The notes: a model not told the origin generated them from the sequence alone. Counted from the first letter of the stretch, positions 6,945 to 14,891 are shown. The stretch: 64,000 nucleotides of DNA from Cupriavidus necator A5-1 (GCF_000744095.1 NZ_JQLI01000008.1:2666001-2730000); one strand, 5' to 3'. Program-made: numbers and translations.

Positions 6945-7506
6945 TGTGGCGTGAAGGTCGGTATCCTTAATGCGCTTCCCGTTTCAAACCGTGCCGCGAG
7001 CGTCCCCGCCGCTGCGAGACACATTTGAGATGGGAGAATTGACCGATCCAAAACGGATCCGTATTTTATTTTCATTAATGTCCTCCACTCTGACTTCTTT
7101 CTACCCAGGAGCAGGTGCTTAACGATACCTGACCCGCCGCGAAGGTTTCATGAAACGTTTTCATATTCAATTGAAACGCATTCAAATAGCTCGTCATGAT
7201 GCAATCAGGAATCGAGTCATGGCCATAATGCGATACAGCAAAGAAACTTACAATACATAAGTTTTGTCACACAAAGCTCCTGACGACATATGCTTTCCCG
7301 AGTTATGCACTGCATTTCTTCGCCATGACAAGCAAAATAGCGAAATGGAATGCATAATAAAATCTCAAATCACAAAATCACAAATACACAAACCCAACCA
7401 ATTGAATTAAGTCAATTGAATTATTAAATGTACATTGCAAAACCCAGGCGACCTTATCTATCGTTGTCTTGCAGCGCTTTTGCTGCCAACCAACCTTGGA
7501 GTTCTC
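6945..7506 (+). promoter_or_regulatory. AT-rich upstream region of the RiPP-like operon
   Basis: This is the most AT-rich stretch of the window and has no gene. It contains GTTTCA/TGAAAC motifs in inverted arrangement (TTTCATGAAA at 7147-7156; CGTTTTCA and TTGAAACG at about 7157-7179). It also has the palindrome CGGATCCG near 7055 and a tandem repeat at 7399-7423. A possible promoter is TTGAAT (7402-7407) with TTAAAT (7424-7429) at 16-bp spacing, which would leave a leader of about 70 nt before the peptide ATG. Its low GC suggests acquisition from another source. Confidence 0.45.
7399..7423 (+). repeat. Tandem 11-bp repeat, 14-bp period, possible operator
   Basis: CAATTGAATTA occurs at 7399-7409 and again at 7413-7423, each containing the palindrome CAATTG. 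It overlaps the proposed -35 region of the peptide promoter, so a regulator bound here could control the operon. A chance origin is possible in such AT-rich DNA. Confidence 0.4.
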
Positions 7507-7602
7507 ATGAAGAAGATTGCTTTCGAGCCGATGCTCTCCTATCAATCGAATGACGCCTACAACAACATCTTCTCCGCTCCCTTGGCCCGACGCGTGATCT
7601 GA
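7507..7602 (+). CDS. Candidate RiPP precursor peptide, 31 residues
   Basis: A 31-codon gene starting MKKIAFEP and ending SAPLARRVI, with TTGGAG 5 nt before the ATG. It lies 69 nt upstream of a SagB-type dehydrogenase gene on the same strand, separated by a strong hairpin. That is the usual layout of a RiPP precursor followed by its tailoring genes. The N-terminal part (KKIAFEPML) would be the leader. The middle carries S, Y, N and D residues (YQSNDAYNN), and the C-terminus is rich in A, R and V. It has no Cys or Thr; Ser 11, Ser 14 and Ser 23, Tyr 12 and Tyr 18, and the Arg pair are the obvious modifiable residues. I know no family with this sequence. It could instead be a translated leader that attenuates the operon. 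Confidence 0.6.
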   Translation: MKKIAFEPMLSYQSNDAYNNIFSAPLARRVI

Positions 7603-7610
7603 CGGCACTC

Positions 7611-7644
7611 CGCCCCGGCAGGGCGTCAAGCCCGAGCCGGGGCG
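7611..7644 (+). promoter_or_regulatory. Hairpin between peptide gene and dehydrogenase gene
   Basis: CGCCCCGGC (7611-7619) pairs perfectly with GCCGGGGCG (7636-7644). An inner GGGC/GCCC stem (7621-7624, 7630-7633) closes a GTCAA loop. No T-run follows, so complete termination is unlikely. In RiPP operons such a hairpin typically stabilises or partly terminates the precursor message, giving peptide in excess over enzymes. Confidence 0.65.
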
Positions 7645-7671
7645 CATACCTGTTTATTCCGGGAGGCTTGC

Positions 7672-8736
7672 TTGACACCGTCCATCTTTCTCCGCGTCAT
7701 CGATGGCAGACTGATCCTGTGGAACTACGCCACGCACGATCAATATGAGATCGATATCCCTCACCTTGAGCGAATCATTCAGCTGTCGAACGGATCGATA
7801 GTCGGCAGCAGCGCCGTTGACAAGACCATTGCAGCTTCCGGCTGCCTGGACCACACCGACCCTCCGGCTTGGGGATGGGATTGTCTTTCCAGGATTTTCC
7901 ACATCGGAACGCAGATAGGCCTGCGCCCGGGAGAAGCCATGCCGGAAGGCGATGCCTACCGTGGCTACATCGAGTACTGCGCATCCATCGTGCACAAGAT
8001 TCCCGAGCTCAAGGTGGAACGCCCTGGCAAGGTGGTTGCCCTTCCGCTCCCGGATCTTTCGGCGCTGGGCGATACCACCTTGCGACAGGCGCTGCATGAG
8101 CGCCAGACTTGCCGCTCATTCGATGCCGAAGCGCTTCCGCTTGGCGAAGTCTCAACCGCCCTCTGGGCAACGTTCGGCACGGTGCATGGCGAGACGCGGG
8201 AGGACCTCGAAGCGCAAGGATTGATGCCGATCGGATACCGGCGTACCTCCCCATCCGGAGGCTGCCTTCACCCGAGCGAAGCCTACCTTGTCGCCATGCG
8301 GGTCTCCGATCTTACGCCAGGCATCTATCATTATCGCTCCCATCGACACGAGCTGTCCGTCGTCCAGCAAGGCTTCGCGCCGGACGAGCTCGGGTCGCTG
8401 CTTTGTGCACAGACCTTTGCCAATGACCTGTCGTATGGCGTTTTCGTGACATGCCGGTTCGACAAGATGTGGTGGAAGTATCCCCATTCCCGCGCCTATC
8501 GTGTCGCACTGCTCGATATTGGCTGCCTGACGCAGACGTTCCAGCTTGTCTGCGCTGCCCGCGGCATTCAATCGTGGCCGACGGGTTACTTCATGGATCA
8601 CGAAATCAACGAACGGCTCGGCGTCGAAACCGACAGAGAATCCGTCATGTTCTTCCTTGGGGCTGGGAAAGGAAATGGCGACGTCGCCCGGGAAGCGCTC
8701 AGCGTGCTGCGGGAACGCGCGGATAAGGAGTCGTAA
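7672..8736 (+). CDS. SagB/ThcOx-type flavin-dependent dehydrogenase
   Basis: 354 residues. After a ~130-residue N-terminal region comes a nitroreductase-fold domain. It has LHERQTCRSFDAEALPLGEV (about 141-160), RRTSPSGGCLHPSEAYLV (190-207), WWKYPHSRAYRVALLDIGC (267-285) and a terminal VMFFLGAGKG. The layout matches SagB/McbC-like enzymes that oxidise azolines in ribosomal peptides using FMN. Lys269-Tyr270 correspond to the Lys-Tyr pair conserved in that family. No YcaO cyclodehydratase is present, so the substrate may not be an azoline; alpha,beta-dehydrogenation of a residue is another possibility. The TTG start has GGGAGG 5 nt upstream. The stop overlaps the next gene's ATG (TAATG), so the two are translationally coupled. 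Confidence 0.85.
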   Translation: MTPSIFLRVIDGRLILWNYATHDQYEIDIPHLERIIQLSNGSIVGSSAVDKTIAASGCLDHTDPPAWGWDCLSRIFHIGTQIGLRPGEAMPEGDAYRGYIEYCASIVHKIPELKVERPGKVVALPLPDLSALGDTTLRQALHERQTCRSFDAEALPLGEVSTALWATFGTVHGETREDLEAQGLMPIGYRRTSPSGGCLHPSEAYLVAMRVSDLTPGIYHYRSHRHELSVVQQGFAPDELGSLLCAQTFANDLSYGVFVTCRFDKMWWKYPHSRAYRVALLDIGCLTQTFQLVCAARGIQSWPTGYFMDHEINERLGVETDRESVMFFLGAGKGNGDVAREALSVLRERADKES

Positions 8737-10337
8737 TGCGCCTGCTCGCCATGAAGCCTGGTCACGATGGCAGTCTGGCGTATGTTGCGGACGGTCGTCT
8801 CGAGTTCTCCTTCGAAGCCGAAAAAGACTCCGGCATGCGATACGCCCCGATCGGTGCCACGGACTTCCTCGATGCCATGCGACACACGCCAGAGATGCCG
8901 GACGTGCTGGTGACCAGCGGCTGGTCCACCGGCGCCGATCCCACGGGGCGCGCCATCGGGGCAGGATATCTGGGTCTTGAGCCTCCGCTTGTGTCGGAAC
9001 GCACGTGCTTCGGGCGGCCGGTCAGATGGGTCAGCTCGTCGCACGAGCGTTCCCATTTGATGGGTGCATACGCGCTGTCTCCTTTTCCGCAAGGCGAACC
9101 GTGCTACGCACTGATCTGGGAAGGACATATCGGTGCGTTCTACTCGATCGACACGTCGCTCGGCATAGAACGCCTTGCTCACATCATGGTCGGTCCGGGT
9201 ATCCGCTACGCGTTTGCCTACGGTCTGGTCGATCCAACATTCTCACTCGCACGCGGGCAGATTCGCCTGAGCGATGCAGGCAAGCTGATGGCGCTCGCGG
9301 CATTCTCGCCGCCAACAACCCCGTCGCGCAGCGAAGCCGTCTTGTTGGACGAGATATTCGCCAGGCCACTGGCCGTACCTCACCTGCACAAGTCCGATTT
9401 CCGGCATCTCGATGTCTACAATTGCGGGCTGGACTCGGGGCAGGCAGGGCGGGTGGCAAGCCTGATATCCGACAGGATTTTTCACACGTTCCTCCAGGCC
9501 GTGGCGCCACTGGTGCGGGAGAAGCGTCCCTTGCTGATTGGGGGCGGGTGCGGACTGAACTGCGAATGGAATCGCCGCTGGCTGGATTCCGGGCTGTTCT
9601 CCGATGTTTTCATCCCTCCATGTGCCAATGACGTCGGTTCCGCACTCGGCTCGGCAGCCGATGCGCAATGGCATCTTACGGGGAACGCAAAGCTTGACTG
9701 GAACGTCTATTGCGGCCAGGCGTTTGTGGATGACGTGGGATACGCGATGGCGCGGCAGCTGGGGCCGTTCACGAGGATGCCTGGCGGAACGGAAGCCATC
9801 GCGGATGCACTGCGGCGTGGCAACGTACTGGGATGGGTTGCCGGCCGTGCCGAGATGGGGCCCCGAGCGTTGGGAAACCGCTCCATTCTCGCTGCGCCGT
9901 TCGACAAGACGATGCTCGACCGGCTGAATACGATCAAGCGACGAGAATCCTTCCGGCCAATCGCCCCCGTCTCTCTGGAGGGAGAGATCTCGACCCACTT
10001 TGATTTGGAGCGCCCGAGTCCGTACATGCTCTATTTCTGCAAGGTGAAATCCCGCGATCGGCTGCGGGCCGTTACCCACGTCGACGGGTCATCCCGGGTC
10101 CAGTCCGTAAATGCCGTACAGAATCCGCTGCTGTATCGACTGCTTTACGAGTTCAAGGCGCTGACGCATTTCGGGGTGCTATGCAACACGTCGCTGAACT
10201 TCAACGGTACTGGCTTCATCAATCGGACATCCGATCTTGTACGCTACGCAGAGAACTCGGGGCTGGATGGCTTCGCGATCGACGGCGTGCTGTTCAGTCG
10301 GGATTGGCGCAGGGCCACAAACACTATGACCATATGA
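8736..10337 (+). CDS. NodU/TobZ-family carbamoyltransferase
   Basis: 533 residues with both halves of the family. The N-terminal Kae1-like domain has KPGHDGSLAYV (His10, Asp11), His103-x3-His107 for metal binding, and GKLMALAAF. The central nucleotide-binding part has LIGGGCGLNCEWNRRW and GWVAGRAEMGPRALGNRS. The C-terminal carbamoyltransferase domain has KRRESFRPIAP, THVDGSSRVQSV and NTSLNFNGTGF. The family uses carbamoyl phosphate and ATP to make carbamoyl-adenylate and carbamoylate a hydroxyl or similar group on a natural product. One deviation: where many members have an Asp-Gly, this protein has WEGHIGAF (Glu129). Its start overlaps the dehydrogenase stop and its stop overlaps the exporter start (ATGA). 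It probably tailors the peptide product. Confidence 0.9.
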   Translation: MRLLAMKPGHDGSLAYVADGRLEFSFEAEKDSGMRYAPIGATDFLDAMRHTPEMPDVLVTSGWSTGADPTGRAIGAGYLGLEPPLVSERTCFGRPVRWVSSSHERSHLMGAYALSPFPQGEPCYALIWEGHIGAFYSIDTSLGIERLAHIMVGPGIRYAFAYGLVDPTFSLARGQIRLSDAGKLMALAAFSPPTTPSRSEAVLLDEIFARPLAVPHLHKSDFRHLDVYNCGLDSGQAGRVASLISDRIFHTFLQAVAPLVREKRPLLIGGGCGLNCEWNRRWLDSGLFSDVFIPPCANDVGSALGSAADAQWHLTGNAKLDWNVYCGQAFVDDVGYAMARQLGPFTRMPGGTEAIADALRRGNVLGWVAGRAEMGPRALGNRSILAAPFDKTMLDRLNTIKRRESFRPIAPVSLEGEISTHFDLERPSPYMLYFCKVKSRDRLRAVTHVDGSSRVQSVNAVQNPLLYRLLYEFKALTHFGVLCNTSLNFNGTGFINRTSDLVRYAENSGLDGFAIDGVLFSRDWRRATNTMTI

Positions 10338-11572
10338 CCAACCTGCGATCGGTGCCGGGATACCGCACACTTGCTGCCGCCCGCGTGCTGAGTTCAACCA
10401 TCCTCTGGGTGGACTTCACACTGGTATTCTCGCTGCTTGGGTACTACTGGCACGCCGATGCGGCCACCATCGGCGTGGCTTCCGCCTTGTACGGCCTGCC
10501 AGGACTAGTTCTCGGACCGTTCTTTGGCGCGCTCGCGGATCGAGTCAATCCCGTCGTCATGCTTGTCGTCAGTTACCTGGCGCGCGCTCTCACTTCCCTT
10601 CTGCTGCTCTTCGCCTCTGACATTCACGTCTTTGTTCTGCTGGTCTTCCTCAAAGGCCTGGCCAACCTTGGCGCCATGCCCGCCGAGCAGGTCATTGTCC
10701 GGACGATGCTGTCGAAAGAACAATTTGTTTCCAACGCCAGCATCATGACCACCATCGATCAGTTGACCAAGATATGTGCTCCGCTGGCAGGAGCTATCAT
10801 GGCAAGCCTGCATCATCCGATGGCCGGATTCGGCCTGTCTGCGACATTGGGGCTGGCCGGCATCCTGTGCGTGTACCCACTGCGAAAGCATGTCGAGATA
10901 TCGAAGCGCGAAGAAGGCGGCAAGCAGGCACGCCGCCACCTCCATGCACTGTACTTGCTTGCGCGCGACAACGCGGTATTCAGGCGGGCTTTTGTCGCTG
11001 CCGTCTCCCAGACGGCAATTCTTGGCTTGTATGACCCCTTGCTGGCGCTTTTCCTGAGAGAGAAAGGCATGCCCGCAGCCACCTTCGGCATGATCGTCAG
11101 TAGTACCGCGGCCGGCGCCATTCTTGGCGCCCTGATCTTCAAGCGAGTACACGGGGGAGGCCGGCATTGCACAGCAACCATCGGCCTGGCGGGTTTTGGG
11201 TTGACTGTGGCGATCCCGGGATTGCTGACATGGGCGGCTATCAGCATGCCGCTCTGGCTGCTGCTGGCATTCTGGGTGGCAAACGGCTGCTTCTACGGTC
11301 TCACGGCCATGGGCTTCGGAGTCGCCATGCAGCAACAATGCCAGCTCGAGTCCATCGGCACTGTCAGCGCCACTGCCAGAAGCGTACAGCTCGCGGCCCT
11401 GGTACTGGGGCCGCTTGCAGGCGCGGCGCTGGCCAAACTGCTGGGAATTTCCCTCGTCTTCGTCCTAAGCGGCACGATCGCCATCGTGATCGGAGGTGTT
11501 CTTGGACGGACACCGCGAGCCGGGATGCAGCCGCCACTCCTGAGGCCGCCGGTCGAACGAAAACGTCCATGA
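10334..11572 (+). CDS. MFS exporter of the RiPP-like operon
   Basis: 412 residues with about 12 membrane segments. It belongs to the MFS group of drug/enterobactin-type exporters (GPFFGALADRVNPVVMLVVS as the loop 2-3 signature; duplicated half near residue 220). The ATG at 10334 overlaps the carbamoyltransferase stop by 4 nt, so it is the third coupled gene. It presumably exports the finished compound and may give self-resistance. The last ~60 residues have a decayed homologue at 6409-6615. No separate immunity gene, peptidase or ABC transporter is visible next to it. Confidence 0.85.
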   Translation: MTNLRSVPGYRTLAAARVLSSTILWVDFTLVFSLLGYYWHADAATIGVASALYGLPGLVLGPFFGALADRVNPVVMLVVSYLARALTSLLLLFASDIHVFVLLVFLKGLANLGAMPAEQVIVRTMLSKEQFVSNASIMTTIDQLTKICAPLAGAIMASLHHPMAGFGLSATLGLAGILCVYPLRKHVEISKREEGGKQARRHLHALYLLARDNAVFRRAFVAAVSQTAILGLYDPLLALFLREKGMPAATFGMIVSSTAAGAILGALIFKRVHGGGRHCTATIGLAGFGLTVAIPGLLTWAAISMPLWLLLAFWVANGCFYGLTAMGFGVAMQQQCQLESIGTVSATARSVQLAALVLGPLAGAALAKLLGISLVFVLSGTIAIVIGGVLGRTPRAGMQPPLLRPPVERKRP

Positions 11573-11726
11573 AGCCGCATGCAGCCGGGTCATGCCGCAG
11601 CCGCGGCACGAATTCCGCAAGAATGGGGACTCCACTTCGCGCGGTTCTTTAGGGTTTTATTCCACAATATGGACTGACTATCGTGAAATCAAACACATCA
11701 CCCAGCGCCGTGCTGGCTCCAACGCG

Positions 11727-11921
11727 ATGGGCGTCACGCTGTGCCCGGCCTGCGAGTCAACGCGCATTACTTTGGGCGCCTGCGCGGTCGGCGCCACGAC
11801 TATTCATCAAGAGTACATATGCGAAGCATGCCAGCATGCGTTCTCCGGACTGTTTGCGCTCGTAGATTTCTACGACGATTTTCCCCGTGACGATCGCACA
11901 CCGCCACAGGGGGTGCGCTAA
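11727..11921 (+). CDS. Small zinc-ribbon protein
   Basis: 64 residues beginning MGVTLCPACESTRITLGAC, with a second pair CEAC about 25 residues later. Two CxxC knuckles make a zinc ribbon. The tail (FALVDFYDDFPRDDRTP) is acidic. I do not recognise a named family. The frame is open from 11592, but the upstream codons show no conserved features, so the ATG just before the first CPAC is chosen despite a weak ribosome-binding site. It lies 154 bp after the exporter on the same strand and could be part of the operon or an unrelated island gene. Confidence 0.5.
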   Translation: MGVTLCPACESTRITLGACAVGATTIHQEYICEACQHAFSGLFALVDFYDDFPRDDRTPPQGVR

Positions 11922-12040
11922 GTCAGTGGCGCAAGTCGTCGTTCGATTTCAGAAATGTTCGTCCAAGGTTTCGCGACTTGCCGCAAAGCCTTGGTGTCGA
12001 CATCAGCGATGCGTCCCCGCCTACCCTGGCGGGACCACGC

Positions 12041-14368
12041 TCAACGGATTTGCCCTGCAATGACGGAGGGGGAAGCTAGCGACATCGCCTCTGCCCCCGC
12101 CCGAACGTCAGCGTTCCTAACAGCGTCCCCGAAGTCTAGGTTCGTCAGTCCCTCAATTTCTTGGACAGTTGACAAGAACTCTGACGCTCGCGCGAGCTCA
12201 TCGAGGTCTTCAAACGCCTCCGCTGCCGCCGCCTCAGGCATCCCCTTGGTGAGCTTCTCAAACACAGGGCGCTGATCCGCACAAAGCGCAATTGACTTCA
12301 GCGTCTTGCCTTCCGCCCAGACAACTACCTTCCAGAATTTCATCGGAACCCGCACCCCAAATCGATACTCTGGGTCTCTGTCGTCGTCAAATATGGGGCC
12401 GGCGAAAACACAGACACGTTTCCGCGTCGTGAACGCATTGCGCAGGACGTACGTCTCGACGGTCCGCCAACGTAGGTCTCCCTTTGTTCCAGGCGCATTT
12501 ACCGGGCTGCCTTGGTTGAAGAAGCCAAGCTGTGGCGCGGCGTTTGTGTAGAAGAACGTGTCGCTTTCCGCCGCGACAGCTGCTTCCTCCGTACCCCAAG
12601 CCGGGTCACCCCGAAGCGTGATATGCCCTTTCTGAAACATGCGAGCAGTGCGAGCCAGCATAGCGCGAGTGTGGGCCTTCTTTTCCGCCGGCGAAGCATC
12701 CTTTGGAAGCGGAGGCGGCTTCGGAAAGCCTGGGACGACCTGATCCTCGTAAAACTCCCTCGTCATTTGCTCGCTTTCAGGTACGCGTGGGTCGGGACTG
12801 AAAGCGTCCGTCGCTTCCGCTCCCAAGTCGTGGAGAGTAGGATCAAGATTGACGGTCTTATTGTCACGGTTCACAGCGACCAGGCGGCGCCCATCGATAT
12901 TGCAGGCAGCGAATGCTGCGAGCCGGCGCTCCGCATTCATGACGATGGAGAAGTGGTGGTACTGCAGCTCATGGGGATCATCGACGCCCTCATGCGGCAT
13001 GCGGTTTTCGGCAAGTCGATAGCCAACGTTAGTGTAGTCAGGCAGAGGGACGACAAATCCCGGGATGAATCCGGGCTCGAAGCCGCCACGGTCGCTGAAA
13101 TTCGGCACCTCGACGGTACGCTTCTCCGGCCCTCGCACAAGCGTCTTCGGGCTTGAAGTGTCGGCTTTGGGAGGCGCGGGAATTGTCCGCGGCGGCTCCA
13201 GCAGCGGAGCTCTGACGCTGATTTCGATGGGGAAAGTCCAAGTGATAGTGCCATCCGCATGGGTCACTGAGCCTCCAGAACGAGTCGACGTTGGACTACC
13301 TGGTGCATTGATCGCTGCCCGGCTCTCAGGCAAAGCGGGCGCAGTTTCGGTAGGGCTCGCATCCCATAACGCCAGCGCATCCGCTATGGCTTGACCGCTT
13401 GAATCGGCCAATACCGGTGCTCTGTTGCGCAAATTTCTAACAATCGCGCTGATGCGGATACCTTCATTCACTTCCTTGCGAAGTGGCTTCCCATCGCTTC
13501 CCTTGATTTCCGTGAACGGTTCCCCCCAATGATGCAGTGCGATGGGTTCCCAGCTGTTGTTCATGACCGGGGACCCCGACGACCCTTGCTCGGTATCGGC
13601 AAGGTAATGAAGGACTTCCTCTGTCTCGTCACGGGAAACCAGGTTGTTCTCGCGTACGACAATTTGCTTGAGGTCGCCATTCGGATGCTGAATGATGTTT
13701 GCAAGCTCCCCTAGCATGTGCTTGTCCTTCGCATCGGAAAGCGGCAGATGGCCGAACTCTGCGAGCGACTTCGCACCCGATAAGCGCGCACCGACGGCGA
13801 TGAGGGTGAAGTCCAAGCCTTCGATGGGATCGCTTACGAAGCAGGTGGCGGGGTCAAACGTAAAGGAAGTAACCGGACGCTCTGTGCCGTCATCGGCAGC
13901 CTCATAGTCGAACTGCACCATCAGCGCCTCACTTTGCTCCGGACTGCTGATAACGTGATGGTTGGTAAGGAAGAGGCCAGGCGCCACGAGGAATCCGCTG
14001 CCTTGCGCCCGTCCACTTCGATATGCAACGCGACCCACTGCGCTGGCAGCAGTGCGCCCCCGTGTCAAAAACTCGACCCCGACTATGTCGATGGTCGGCC
14101 CTTGCAACGCTTCCGCACCATCAATAGCATCCCCCACCCCGTCGATGAGCTTTGCGGTGGTGGCAATCATCGTCGCCATTGCTTTAGCATCGCGCGGCGA
14201 CAGTCGGGTCTTCCTTGCTATTCGCGCCGCCCTTCGCGTGTCGGAGGGCTCCGCCCCGAGAGGATTTCCGGCTTCGATTTGGACTATAGAATTCTCGATT
14301 TCCTGCGACTGCTTTGCGATTCTGGCCCTAACAATGATCCGCAGCCTTGCTTCGGTATCCCGATCCAT
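12041..14368 (-). CDS. Trypsin-like protease fused to a NUC1-type nuclease
   Basis: 775 residues in three parts. The N-terminal ~110 residues are helical and unrecognised. A trypsin-like serine protease follows (about 115-300) with GSGFLVAPGLFLTNHHVI (His138), GLDFTLIAV (Asp186) and EQGSSGSPV (Ser264), a complete triad. After a Pro-rich linker (about 340-420) comes a DNA/RNA non-specific endonuclease domain (about 430-720). This domain has SIVMNAERRLAAFAACNIDG, FQKGHITLRGDPAWG in place of the usual DRGH motif, and DTFFYTNAAPQLGFFNQG, which keeps the metal-binding Asn region. The ATG at 14368 has GGAGGGG close upstream, better than the in-frame start at 14437. No partner gene is adjacent. A protease-controlled nuclease suggests a defence or conflict function; that is inference. 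Confidence 0.8.
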   Translation of the reverse strand: MDRDTEARLRIIVRARIAKQSQEIENSIVQIEAGNPLGAEPSDTRRAARIARKTRLSPRDAKAMATMIATTAKLIDGVGDAIDGAEALQGPTIDIVGVEFLTRGRTAASAVGRVAYRSGRAQGSGFLVAPGLFLTNHHVISSPEQSEALMVQFDYEAADDGTERPVTSFTFDPATCFVSDPIEGLDFTLIAVGARLSGAKSLAEFGHLPLSDAKDKHMLGELANIIQHPNGDLKQIVVRENNLVSRDETEEVLHYLADTEQGSSGSPVMNNSWEPIALHHWGEPFTEIKGSDGKPLRKEVNEGIRISAIVRNLRNRAPVLADSSGQAIADALALWDASPTETAPALPESRAAINAPGSPTSTRSGGSVTHADGTITWTFPIEISVRAPLLEPPRTIPAPPKADTSSPKTLVRGPEKRTVEVPNFSDRGGFEPGFIPGFVVPLPDYTNVGYRLAENRMPHEGVDDPHELQYHHFSIVMNAERRLAAFAACNIDGRRLVAVNRDNKTVNLDPTLHDLGAEATDAFSPDPRVPESEQMTREFYEDQVVPGFPKPPPLPKDASPAEKKAHTRAMLARTARMFQKGHITLRGDPAWGTEEAAVAAESDTFFYTNAAPQLGFFNQGSPVNAPGTKGDLRWRTVETYVLRNAFTTRKRVCVFAGPIFDDDRDPEYRFGVRVPMKFWKVVVWAEGKTLKSIALCADQRPVFEKLTKGMPEAAAAEAFEDLDELARASEFLSTVQEIEGLTNLDFGDAVRNADVRAGAEAMSLASPSVIAGQIR

Positions 14369-14507
14369 GTTTCCCCTCCGCAAGTTGTTGTTCGTTGGTA
14401 CCGGGCGCAGGTGAGACCGAGACGTCCCGGAACTCAATTTATAGCCGCGAATATTGAAGGTTGTGCGACAGAGGCTGATGACGCGTTAGAGGGCGGGCTT
14501 TGACTGG

Positions 14508-14891
14508 TCAACCTCCCATGGGATTGCGAGGAGAGTGGGCAGCCAGGAGTCCGGCCGCCCTGGCTGCCCTCTCGCTTCTAACATCGAGCATTTCCCAGCC
14601 GCGCGCTCGAGTGTCCGTAGGCTTCGCAGGACGTGCAAAAATATGCGCCGTTGCGGCTTCTCGCCCCTCGCCTTCGTCTAGCTCCATGTCCGCGAGACGA
14701 TTTTCCGGATAACTGCTGACGTGGAGGACATGGGCAATCTCGCCGCGCGGCCGTGCGATGGGCAAGGGTTGGCTCCCGACCGGCCGCAGTGCTCGCTGCT
14801 TTGCCGCCTCGACCATGGCGCGCAGCTCGGGGCGAATCTGCCATGCCCGACCTTTGCTTCCTGCGCGACCACCTAGCAAGGTGGCCTTCAT
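14508..14891 (-). CDS. Hypothetical protein, doubtful
   Basis: A 127-codon frame (starting MKATLLGGRAGSKGRAW) directly upstream of, and on the same strand as, the protease-nuclease gene. I recognise no motif, and no ribosome-binding site precedes the ATG. It may be a chance open frame in GC-rich DNA. It is listed because the 14.37-15.18 kb stretch holds nothing better and the frame is longer than expected there. Confidence 0.25.
   Translation of the reverse strand: MKATLLGGRAGSKGRAWQIRPELRAMVEAAKQRALRPVGSQPLPIARPRGEIAHVLHVSSYPENRLADMELDEGEGREAATAHIFARPAKPTDTRARGWEMLDVRSERAARAAGLLAAHSPRNPMGG

Noticed and set aside
7507..7602. Peptide as a simple transcription-attenuation leader
   Set aside because: The following hairpin lacks a T-run and the codons show no run of one amino acid, as an attenuator would. 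Kept as the main alternative rather than fully excluded.
7378..7647. 89-codon minus-strand frame covering the peptide gene
   Set aside because: It crosses the AT-rich regulatory region and the hairpin, has no ribosome-binding site, and the plus-strand peptide has a better start and context.
7672..8736. Ordinary nitroreductase unrelated to peptides
   Set aside because: The length, the ~130-residue N-terminal region, the Lys269-Tyr270 pair and the peptide/exporter context fit SagB-type enzymes better.
11592..11726. N-terminal 45-codon extension of the zinc-ribbon protein
   Set aside because: No conserved features and no ribosome-binding site at 11592; the region looks like intergenic DNA after the exporter.
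12512..13156. 214-codon plus-strand frame inside the protease-nuclease gene
   Set aside because: Antisense to conserved catalytic motifs of the nuclease domain; no motif of its own.
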